Positions 23,455 through 35,529 of a stretch of DNA of 64,000 bases are shown piece after piece. Location of the stretch: assembly GCA_021292105.1 (NCBI GenBank), contig CM037874.1:58692539-58756538 (forward strand), in the 5' to 3' direction. This DNA comes from Anadara kagoshimensis (taxonomy: Eukaryota > Mollusca > Bivalvia > Arcoida > Arcidae). The notes under the pieces are model-generated. The model did not search any database. It saw only the letters and a list, made by a program, of their open reading frames with translations, and was not told the origin of the DNA. Positions within the stretch are counted from its first letter, which is position 1; every line of letters begins with the position of its first letter. The position numbers were made by a program, and so were the translations under genes.

Positions 23455-23800
23455 AAGAGAAACACCTATTTCAAGCACATATCTGCCTATGTGTACAATA
23501 AAGACAATTGATATATCACCGCTCATGTCTTTTATGTTCCGATACTGGCCACAATCATTGTACCAAAGCAGCTTCACGACAACTAATGACGTACTAGTGT
23601 CAGTGACGTCTACTACACCAAAGGAAACACTGATGTCAAGCACATATCCGACTATATGTACAATCAAGACAATTGATATATCGCCAGCCATGCCTTTTAT
23701 TTTCCTACACTGGTCGTTATCATGGTACCAAACCAGCTTCAAGGCAACTAATGACGTTCTAGTGTCAGTGACGTCATGAAATTGAACAACTCAGGCCGAG
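23455..23800. repeat. Two tandem 165-bp units
   Basis: CAAGCACATAT...GACAATTGATATATC recurs 165 bp apart. Because 165 is a multiple of three, both strands show long open frames (54-55 residue repeats). There is no codon-level or domain evidence that either is a protein. Confidence 0.75.
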
Positions 23801-23879
23801 TTCTTTTTATGTGTAATTCAAGCATTCCAAGCCTTTGTGGAAACATTGTAAACGTGGCAGGCGATCCATCAGTTCCATG

Positions 23880-25140
23880 CAATATTTTAAATCAATAGGA
23901 AATAAGGAAAGTAGTTTTCCCTAAGTTAGGAGCTATAGGTAGGTGTTGTGTGTATTAATTGTGAATCTTAACATTACCCATGTATAAGATGGGTCCTCCT
24001 ACACGAATATTCCTAATGAAAGATCAAGCAGACAAGTCAATGTTGTTTTCCTATGTATTGAGCATACAGTACATGGTAATTAAAGTGAGACCGAGATAAA
24101 AAAATGTCGATTTTTATTTTCATTTCAAACTTAATCAAAATGTAAGGGACTATGATTTTGATAGCGGTGTGGTTGTAAATTTCAAATCCAAAACAATACT
24201 AAACCAGAGATGTCGGCAAACACTGTCAAATCTGCCGGAATGTGTTGGATTTACCATTATTACAAGGAATTCTCCCTATATCGTATACATAAGGCAAAAA
24301 TGAAATGAAATGCAAAGTGAACAGAATGAAGCAGTGCACACAAAGTAAAAGAACTGCCCTGACCTTGACCTTGATCTTTAAGTTATATATAATTGAAAAA
24401 TGTTTTGAATCTATACATACATGTAATAATAAATGTTCAAATAATATGCTGTTCACAAAGCAACATCTTTCTGTGTATGATTGTTCCAATTAGTCTATTG
24501 TGAAATGTAGGAGATATAGTTTAGAAATGAAATACAATGTAAAAATTTAAAAATCTGACCCCGTGACCTTGACCTTTAAAATGCATTACTAAATACAGTT
24601 CATGACACAAATCATCTCACACTTAAAAACCCGAGTCAAACAGACAAGTTGGTGGCTGGTTGGATGGAGTACACAAAAGATAATATAGCCTTGGGAGGAT
24701 AATGAAGATAATTAATGTAACATGTTAACAATATTAAGATTTCAAAAATGTATATACCAACAATTAAAATCACAAAGAACAACTAAATTATATAAAAATA
24801 TCTCATTAACAATACATAATAACAGTTATAACAAGAGCCTTAAAATGAGATGCTTGTCTTGTCAGCATACCTAATCCATAAATAAACTTTTTTCTATAAA
24901 TACAGTCCAACCTACCTTTAAGGACACCTATATATAAGGGTCACCTGCTTATCAAAGCCAGTAGAATTGTATCCCAATTGTTCTTTATTCATATTATTTA
25001 AACCTGTATACAACGGCAACCTGTCCATAAAGGCCACTTTTACTGGCTCCCTTTGTTGGCCTTTATAGACAAGTTTGACTGCACTTCTACATTTAGTTAT
25101 CATCATTACCTTTATAAAATCTTCAAGATTAAATGTTGTT
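23880..25140. other. No gene seen
   Basis: AT-rich, with a few CTTGACCTT-type repeat fragments at about 24355-24375 and 24560-24580. No supported ORF. Confidence 0.5.
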
Positions 25141-25149
25141 AAAATGGAT

Positions 25150-25380
25150 GAGAGCAGAGTGTTTCATGCCCCAGTCAAGATTCATTCACTAATGTTAAGG
25201 CTGTCAATTTTGGAATGGTAGAGGAAACCTGATTGCCTAGAATAAACAAACTACAGTAATGACAAACTTTTTCACATTAGGATCTGTCCTGAATGGGATA
25301 AGAACCAAGGCAATAAGAGGCATTGTGATCTGTTAGTGCATGCTTTGGAACACTTAGCAACTGATATACCTTAGCAACTG
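25150..25380 (-). repeat. Decayed tRNA-derived SINE
   Basis: Same element as 30418-30606 (GAGGCA-TTGTGATCTGT and CAAACTTTTTCACA segments), with more substitutions. The A-box-like TTGCTAAGTG sits at the 5' end on the minus strand. Confidence 0.55.
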
Positions 25381-25598
25381 ATATCCTGTTGTCATAGTAA
25401 CACCATCCTCATGTCAAGTTGATGCCATGCTCAATTCAAGGTAGTCATCTTTAACGGGACATGTATCCCTCTTCCTGTTTTCAAAGGCGGGTTAAAAATA
25501 TTTCATACTAACAACTTTGAAAAATATTATAAAATACAATTAAACCAACAATATAAAAATAGATTTCTAAATTTGTTTAACATGTTAATATATCACTG

Positions 25599-26056
25599 TT
25601 ACGTTGGTTCGGAGGACAGTTGTGTTTCGAGTCTGCGGGATTGTATTGAAGATGGCCGACTGACAACTCTATCCTTATCACTTGCAGATTGTTCCTCTAT
25701 CACTTTGTTCATTTTAGAAGGCTGTTTATGTTTAGTAACTAAATTCAGATCTTTACTTAACTGCAATTTATGTGCCACGAGTAAGAAAACAATAAAACCA
25801 ATAAAGATTACTCCTGACAGGAAGAAGAAATAATAATCCAGATGGCAGTGACTTGTGTCGCCAAACGATCCATCTGTGCTGTTACACGGTAGTCTACAAT
25901 TAATGTTCCCAAGATCTTGATCAAAGAAGAACACATTATGGAACATATACATACTTCCTGTTCCCAGGAAACTTCCAATCCCAGAAAACAGATAGAACAA
26001 TCCCATGATGATTGTTTTCATAGATTTTGGCGCCATTTGATATGCAAATTCTAAAC
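25599..26056 (-). CDS. SLC15A4-like exon 8 with stop
   Basis: Residues 520-671. [14 protein letters not shown], helix 11, a Cys-containing luminal loop, helix 12, then a ~60-residue charged Ser-rich cytosolic tail. TAA at 25599-25601. No obvious poly(A) signal was identified nearby. Confidence 0.93.
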
Positions 26057-29000
26057 CTAAAAAATATTTTGAAAAGCATGTCAAGTAAGTTTTAGATATT
26101 AAATTACAAATGTGAAATTTTGACATGTGAAAAAGATTAAAACTGACTTAGTAATAAGTTTACTTACTATAAAACATGATGAGCACAATATACAATAATG
26201 TACCATATATATGTAGTATATAGGGGTCTGACAAAGACTTGATAATTTGTAGGAACTGTTCTTTCACCAAGCACTTGGCATATAGAAATAGACGTCACAT
26301 AGTTTCTAAAAGGAGACCTTAAAAACTGATACCAAATATCACGTCATGGCACATTAAAGAACTCTTCCTGTACATTCACATAGTTAAAAATTTCTGCCAC
26401 TTCATTTATAGCTGATGACATCTCAATGAAGGTAAAATATTTTTGACTGGCACTTAAAACCCCACTAAATCAATCAATCAATCAATGAATCAATCATAGT
26501 TACCTGCTATACTGGCGAATACTTCACTTATTCCTATGAGAGCATACTGGGGTATCTGCCAGAAGATGCTGATATCAGCAGCATAAAATGTACTTAAACC
26601 TGTAAAAAACATGATAGTTACAAGTAGTTAATGTTCTTATTTAGTAACAACCTGTATATAAAGACCATCTATGAAAATTTAACTCTAGGACCAAGTTCAC
26701 AATCATTCCTTAGCTAAGATTTTCTTTAACTTAAATTTAGCAATTTTTTGTAATCTCTTTTTAAAACTACAGGTGAATATTTTTTTCAAAATTGAATGCA
26801 AATGCAAGTGATCTTAAAAATGACACCTTAAATTCCTCAATATCTTGAAAATTAACAAAATTATAAAGATTTGAAATTTTGCAAGATTTAAGATAAGGAG
26901 ACTCTTAGTTAAGGAATGATTGTGAAACTGGACCAGTGTCACAATCATTCCTTAACTAAGATTTCCCTTAACTTAAATTTCACAAATTTTGGCAATCCCT
27001 GCTGGAACTATGGATGCATGTGTTTAAAGAAACTAACAGGGTTGTAAAACATTATTACAATCTATGCCAATCTTCCATTTCATCAATAATCCCAAATCTC
27101 AAGTCCCAGCTGGACTGTATGGCATTTTATTTCGATGCAACAGTTCACCTAGCTGTAAAATACTGAGGAAATTTGCTGCATTTGACTTACAGTCAATCCA
27201 AGGGAGAGTATTCTACTTGCATACTGATCAATACATGCTAATTTGATGTGGTTTTCATTGCAAATTGACTGACAGTCTATCCAAGGGTGAAAATTCTACT
27301 TGCATGCTATTCAATACTGGCATTTTATGTTGGAGATTAATATTGCAATGGACTAACAGCCAAACCAAGGGTGAGTGTTGTACTTCCATGTTGTTTCAAA
27401 TACTTACAAATATGTTCAGATTAATATTGCAATGGACTAACAGCCAAACCAAGGGTGAGTGTTGTACTTCCATGTTGTTTCAAATACTTACAAATATTTT
27501 CAGATTAATATTGCAATGGACTAACAGCCAAACCAAGGGTGAGTGTTGTACTTCCATGTTGTTTCAAATACTTACAATTATGTTCAGATTAATATTGCAA
27601 TGGACTAACAGCCAAACCAAGGGTGAGTGTTGTACTTCCATGTTGTTTCAAATACTTACAAATATGTTCAGATTAATATTGCAATGGACTAACAGCCAAA
27701 CCAAGGGTGAGTGTTGTACTTCCATGTTGTTTCAAATACTTACAAATATGTTCAGATTAATATTGCAATGGACTAACAACTCATTCAAATGATAGTATTC
27801 TACTTAACTTGCATGCTGTTCAAATAATGACAAATATGCTGGTGTTTAACACTGATGGACAACCAGCCTATCCAAGGGAGAGTACTGTAAATCCATTCAC
27901 TTCACGTAATTGAAATGGAGATAAGCATTAGCCTGGTGAGCCTATAGGGACAAGACACACTTACAGTTTTTCTGTCATCCAATAAAATCTTTGTTTAAAT
28001 TGCTAATTTCTGTCCCTATGTTGATTTCAAAGTTAATTTTAATCAACTAAAGTAAATACAGCTACAACATTAATAGTGTTAACATTGTAAAGCCATACAG
28101 ATCTGACATCTGGTGACATCTCAATATAAGTGAAACAAGCAAATTCAGTGAATAAGGATCCCCCTAAAACATATATGCACTTATGTTCAAAGGGCAACAA
28201 CTCAGGCTAACAATATGTACATCTCCTATCTATGTTGATACTTTGCACCAAGTTTCCTGTAATAGTGCTTCATGATTTTGATGATTTATTTTCGACAGAA
28301 TGACGGACAAATGGACGGAAACTTGAATTTAATATCTCCCTCTTTTTTCAAAAGGCAGGGGATAATTATGTACTGTAGAAACCACTGTGGTTATGACAGT
28401 GAAATTCTCTTTATATCCATAGAAAATCAAATAAATTTGAATAAAGTTTGATATTTTTCACTTACCATCTTGTACCTAGTCGTAACAGGAAATCTGTATG
28501 CGCATCCGCGATTGTCATAAAGTATGTCTGTAAAAAGGAAAATATCGGCGGTATGGGGATTTTACACATGCGATAATGACGATGTTTACACCGGAAGTGA
28601 TGTCCTTGGTGACGTTTTACGTCATATGTGCAACAGAAGCCGCCATTTGCATGGTTTTTTAACATGTTAAATCCCCATAGCACCAACGTTTTTCCCTATG
28701 CAGATATATTTTGGGTTAATCGCAGATGCGCATACATATTTCCTGTTACGACTAGGTACAAGTAAGTGAAAAATATCGATCTTTATTCAAATTTATTTGA
28801 TTTTCTATGGATAAAAAGAGAATTTCACTGTCATAACCACAGTGGTTTCTGCAGTAATTAATAATGTAATTTAATTATATTGAAGACTTACCAATAGTTT
28901 GATCTATTGTATGACTACAACATGGGTGGTCGTTGTCAGGCCAAACTGATTTTAATCTAAACATCTCTAAAATCCCTGCCACAAGGACTGACATTGCTGC

Positions 29001-30752
29001 GAAAATCATTCCCAGCGAAATACGCATGACCATGGACATAGGTCGACCAGTACGATCTAGCCAAGGATATAACACACGGTCCACAAATGGAATCAGAATT
29101 TTTAAGAAAATCACATCAAATACGGAAAACCAGGCTGCTACCAACTACAAATGAAATATGTATTTATTTGAATTATGAAATATAATAATGTACATCATGG
29201 ATGTGCTGCTTGAATTTTATTCACAATTCCAGAATGGACCATTTTAAAGTTAAAGGAAATAATCTTGATGGAGCAAGCAAAAAACATTATTCCTCCACTC
29301 AAGTACTCGGTTGCTGCAACCGTGGCAGTTTTTACATTGCTATCCATATAAATAACTACACTATATAAATTTATATTATAATTTGTCATGTCAAATTGCA
29401 TTCATAGAATTGAAATACAACATATTGAGGTTTTAGCTGTATTTGAAAGTGACAGCTTGACCAATATTTATGTAGCAAAGTTTAAAGTTCTAAATGTTAA
29501 AATATACAAACAGGACTACTGGTACCTACCATCTGGTCAACAATAAAAGTAAGTCACACAAACATTTTTCTGAATATTAAACCACAAAAGTTTCTACTTG
29601 CAATTTTCTTGTTATAAAGTATCCCAGTATTAGTGAATTAATAGGTTATAAGCAGGAAGGGAAAACGATGGTCACCTAAAAATTTGAAAGAACTGCTGGG
29701 GATTGAACCCCTGACCTTATCTCTAAAAGCCAGTGAAAAGTACAACCTTTCATGCCTGTTCCATCATCTCACACATAGATTGAATTGGCATTGTAGAGCA
29801 TTTTGTAAGAATTCCAGATGTGTCCAGAACTTAAAATTTAAAATAACAGCAGTTTCACTGTCACTATACTAAATAAATACAGACATCTTAATTTGAGTGG
29901 TGTCTATATATATTACATGTATATGATAACAAATGTATTATACATATTCTATTATTAACAATTAGGTCAAATTTATATTATATCTAGGTCACAAAATCTA
30001 GGTCATCTAGATGATAACTGGTTAAAGATTACATCACAATACAGCCAGTGTCAGTAACAATGACCAGTATCTTATGTTTGAGGTATCTGTGGGTAATGAA
30101 TGATAAATTTGATTACAGAGTTTATTTACATGCTGACCAAGTACAAATAAGTGAATCAAGGTGAATTAAATATCTGATAAAAGTACATTCTGTGTCTACT
30201 GATTTTTACTCATTTAAAATCTCTGTAAAGAGTGGAGTGCAATGGAGTAATATAATTTGGTATCATCCCTTTATTATTTACCACTTTTAGCTACAATGGG
30301 TAATCTCAATGTGATATGACCCAACTAGGGTTACACATCAGGTTATAGATCCGACAACTAACATTTCCCTTCCCTTTTTACTTCACCTAATATTGTTTTA
30401 TGTCAAGGTTCTTTCATTTATAGCAAAGTAGACAGTTTTGGAATGGTGGAGGAAACTGGAGTTACTGAAGAAACCCACTGTCTCTCAGCAAGAGAACTGA
30501 CAAACTTTCTCACACCAGGATCTGTAAGATTCAAACCAATGTGGTACGTGTGGTAAGAGGCACTGTGACCTGTACATGTGTGTGCCTCAGACCACTTGGC
30601 CACCAATTTTAGGCCGTGTTTCTATGAAGAAAATTCCATTTACACAATAAAAAAAAATAGAGTTTTCAGATATTAAATTAAAAATTAAATGTGAGTTCAA
30701 CTTTTAAATGTAAATGTTTTCATGTTTTTATTCAACATTTTCGTTTTCTAAA

Positions 30753-30803
<51 letters not shown>

Positions 30804-33800
30804 AAGAGAGAGAGAGAGAAAGAGAGAGAGAGATGCAATATAGAGCATGGCAGCAATACACACAGGAAAATGTACAACCTGGAAAGAACATTATCATAAT
30901 GATAATAAGTAAGTGGAATAGGTGAGAAATGGATAAAAATACTATTAGTACACAGAGATAGAGAGAATGGGGAGAGAAAGAAAAAAAATATTGACTAAAA
31001 AATTGAATTTATGATTTTCCGTAATACTAACCTGCGGGTGTGTATGAACATCAGGTTTTGTATGTTGATGACTATGACCACATGATGTAGTTTGTTCACA
31101 TTTCACTGTTATATTTTCCTCTGTTAAATTTAACTTCATATGAAGACCTTGAAGTAAGAACGTTGTCTCCATCTGTAAAAATAAGGAAATAAATAATGTT
31201 TATAAATAATTTTACGGCTATCATAACAATATTGTTAAGAATGATGTCTCCGTGTCAAAATTAATCCTTAATATTTGATGTCTACAGTTTCATTCCATTT
31301 CATTCCCAATTTTGATTGCACACATGGTAAGTGTAGCTAGCTAAACAGAAAACTTAGTTCACCAGTTTTCAGAGATTTTTACTTTAAATTTGCTTTCGGA
31401 TTGCGATTTGGACACGATATTGTATGTTTGTGTTTTGAATTTTGGGGTTGTGATTTGAACATGGACCAGTATGTTTGGTTTGAGTTGAGTTGAGTTGAGT
31501 AATGGTGTTTAACGTCCAGTGAAGATTTTACTTATTTCGAGATGTCGCCATCTATAGGCAAAGGTGCAGAAATATTGCCTGTTTGTTGCATTGATTTCAT
31601 TATAAAGCAGGATTCTTTACAAGATTTACAAAATCTGTCATATGACTACAGAAGTTGTCTCATAACAAGATATACTGACTCTATCATATCTATGTTATTT
31701 CTTTTAAATTCTAAAATTACAAAATACCATAATCATTTCCAAGTTTTTTTCTATGTTTAGCATATGCTGTTGCTTAGCTTTTTGAGATAAACTTGAAAAA
31801 TTAACACAAGTTTAAATGCTTCACGTTTTTCTGAATGCATACACTAGTAGAAACATTTTGACCATTATACTTAATTCCTTAAAAAGCCATCGACAGACCT
31901 TTCTAATGAAACATGGTTGTGTTTAAGCCCTGAACTCCCATATATGGAGCAAGCACTCTACCAAATGAGTTGAGTAATGGTGTTTAACATCCCAGTCAAG
32001 AATATTTCACTTATATCGAGACGTCGCCAGCTATAGGCGAAGGTGCAGAAATTTTGCCTGTGCGTTGCGCTAATGGCATTATACAGCAGGGTTCTTTAGC
32101 GTGCCAAGCCCACCGTGACAGGGGACCTCGTTTATTTAAGTTCCCATCCAAAAGAACCGTGACTTTCATTTTCGTAATGCCGAGTGCTTGGCGAAAGAAC
32201 AGTCACTACCCACTTTCAAGTCTTGGGTCAGACCCGGTCGGGGTTCGAACCCACGACCTCCCACTTACGGAGCTAGCACTCTACCAACTGAGCTACCACA
32301 GTGGTATCTACCAAATGAGCTACCTTAGTGGTTCAGTCTGATACACATAGACAGTTACAAAACAACACACATGATATCTAAATCATGTAAATATAAAGTT
32401 TAGTTTAAATTACCTGTGAATAAACAATCCAGTATGGTATAAGTGCTGTAAATACACAGAGGATTTTACCCAGTTTTTTAACATCGTCCACGGCAGATTC
32501 GTGAAAGCTTCCACCATAACGATACTTAGCATAATCTAACCATCCTGAGGGCGCTTCATTCCCGACTTGTTCAATAGGATCTATCACACCATTTCTGGCA
32601 AAATAATTGTAGATTTTGATTAAATTAAGATTTACAATATATTACTGTAAGTGCCAGGACTAGGACAGCAATGATATACTATTTGACAGTATACTTACTT
32701 GTATCGTGGTTAATTTTAAGAGGGTTTGGTTTACAATATGTCAAAGTCACTTTACAGTACACTTATCTGGAATTTAACATCGGTTTTTCAGTTCAAGTGT
32801 TTTGATTGTATAATGATTTGAAATATCTGTAACATTAAATTAACAGCATGGGTGAAAGTGAACAGATCAAACTTCAGGGACCCCCAACAACTAATATTAA
32901 AGTCCAAAATATAAACATATCTCAGCTATATAAGTCACTATTTTGTAATTTGTGGACCAAATATATTTTGTTTTGTTTTTGTTTTTGTTTCTTGAAATAA
33001 TAAATATTACTCAGTTTTGTCATTAGTTTGCTAAATGAAGCAACAATACTCTTTAAAAGTCACGATATGATAAATATCATGATCTTTGCTTCACAATACA
33101 ATAAATATAAGAAAAGATTTTCTGTTGCCATAAGCAAGGTCGTATGAGAAAAAGGTTTTACCGTTGGATAATTGAAACTGCATTACAATATAGTTAAACA
33201 GTAGCAATAAGTGAGATGGAACTATAACAAGATTTGGTTTAGTGTGACCATAAAAGGGGTAGCACTAAAACAATGTTTGACTGGTGAAAAGCACAGTGGC
33301 ACTATAATGATGTTTACTTTACTGTGGCTATTAATAAGGTGGCAATATAACAAGGTTTCGTATTTGTCTGATAATCAAGATAGCATTATAAGAAGGTTTT
33401 CCTTTAGGATTAGTAAAGTGCACTATAAAAATGGTTTAACATTCTATGAAGACCCATCTTTCAGTACTATCAGTACTTTGATTACTTACTGGTTTTCTGT
33501 GAATTCTTTTCTCCTGTGTCTTTTATGCTTCATTTTACATGCTTCTTTCATTATTCTAAATATATTTGTCAGTATACTTCCAATCCGTGGTCTATAGATG
33601 TATGTCCAAAAACCTGTCAAAATGTATAGTAATTATGATTTTTTTTTTTTTTTGTATAAAATTTCTATAAATAACTATTAAATGTAGGTGTAGTTTCCCA
33701 ATGGGGAACTGACTAAAATAGCTAAATTCACAAGTCTAATTTTTCAAGAAATAAGAACAATTAGAGGTAAAGTTTATTTATGTGTTTTTACTTCTTCTTT

Positions 33801-35487
33801 TCTGTTTTTGTTTTTGTTTTTTTTTTTTTGTTTTTTGTTTTTTGTTTTTTTTTTTTTTTTGCTGATTGTGCACAAATTTATGTAAGTGGTCATATTATGC
33901 CAGGGATTTATCAGGGTCTTTTGTCTTTTGGAAAAAAGCCCTTAACTAAAAATTGGAAAAAAAAATCAACTTTTTGCTCATTTTGGGAAAACTTCGACAT
34001 CATGTCAGAAGTACGTTTACTTATGTAATCAGAAGCCTTTGATGTAGAAGCGGCATCTTCATCTTCCTTTGCAGATGTTGTTCTCAAATAATTTAGAATC
34101 TTTTACAGGTACTTGATTTTGCTGATTTGGGGGATTTCATCAAATTTACTATCGTTTTCATTTAAAAACAACACAATTTTCTAATTGGGAATTTTCTCAG
34201 CCCAATTTAGGATAAAATCAACTTTTTTTCATTGGAAATGGGGCCAAATTTTGGTCCTAAATAGGCCCTTGATGAATCCATGTATGCATGACTGCCATGG
34301 AAATATGTTGTTCATTTTTGACATAAAAATTACTTAAATCCATTTGAACAACAAGATGCAAAGTAAAACTCCCAAATTTTTATCTTGATATACATGTATT
34401 TAATTTGCATATTTGCACTGACCATTATCAAATGGTGCGACAATAAAAACACATGGCAACTGTTGTGAAAATTAAGAAAGAATTCATGATTTTCAGTAGC
34501 TCAATTGATAGAAAATATTGGACAATTCCCACGTTCTAGTCCTGGTTTTTGCCAATTTTTTACTTTCCTATCGCACATTTACTTTATAAACTAGATCTGT
34601 CTCTTGAGAGCCAAATACTCCCCCTCCCCACCCCACCCCAACATCTACAAGGGTTTAAAGTTTTCCCATGATCTGATCTTGGCCTTTCCGATTTGACCTT
34701 GGTTAAAGGTCATGACACATCTATGGACCATGAAGATTATTCATGTGAAGTTTTATGACAGTCATCCAAAGCTATCAATGAGATATAGCCTGGACACAAT
34801 TTAAATTTATACATGGACAGAAAGAGGGATGAACAGACAAAGACAGATGGAGACAGACATGGCGATTCCTATATACCCCCCTCAAACTAGTTTGCGGGGG
34901 TAAAATAATTACCAAATAGGAAAACGAGTAATCCAACACTAAGTGCGCCTATAGCTGCCAAATATCCTTGAAAGAAGCCGTATGTCTGTTGTACGAAGGT
35001 GATCAAAGTTAGAGCAATCAGGGTGCCGAGATTTACACACCAGTAGTACCAGTTAAAAAATGTCAGACTTACACGTGATCCTTCACCTCTTACCTTGTAA
35101 AAACAAATAAGGAAAACATTAGTGCATTTGAATAAATAATGTGTTAATTATAAGTAGTATCCTTCACCTCTCACTTTGTAAACACAAACAAAACAAGGAA
35201 TATATATTAGCATACTTAACTTAAACAAGAATATATCAACGGATTTCAATAAATTATAAATCAAGCTAAATTTTAGTCTTTAAACTACAATCAAACTTTG
35301 ATGTCCTATTAATTGAATTGAAATAATCTCCACTACATATTTATAATGAATTAACGGAATAACCAGTCTGGAACAGTTAAATATACAATCATCAAAACAA
35401 GTTAGGGACCAATGTAAAATTTGAGAAACATTGGTGGTCTTAATATACAGTTTTTACTGTATTTATGTGTGCACTATATATACACAT

Positions 35488-35529
<42 letters not shown>

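Noticed and set aside
23377-23779. Two overlapping repeat proteins on opposite strands
   Set aside because: Both come from a 165-bp tandem duplication; neither has a recognisable domain.
27265-27792. 175-residue repeat protein
   Set aside because: Product of an 84-bp tandem repeat inside an intron on the opposite strand. No start context or homologous domain.
30714-30899. Arg/Glu-rich ORF
   Set aside because: (GA)n microsatellite.
32235-32301. Functional tRNA gene on the minus strand
   Set aside because: A and B boxes are good, but no paired acceptor stem; it continues into a repeat body shared with other loci and has a target duplication, so it is a SINE head.
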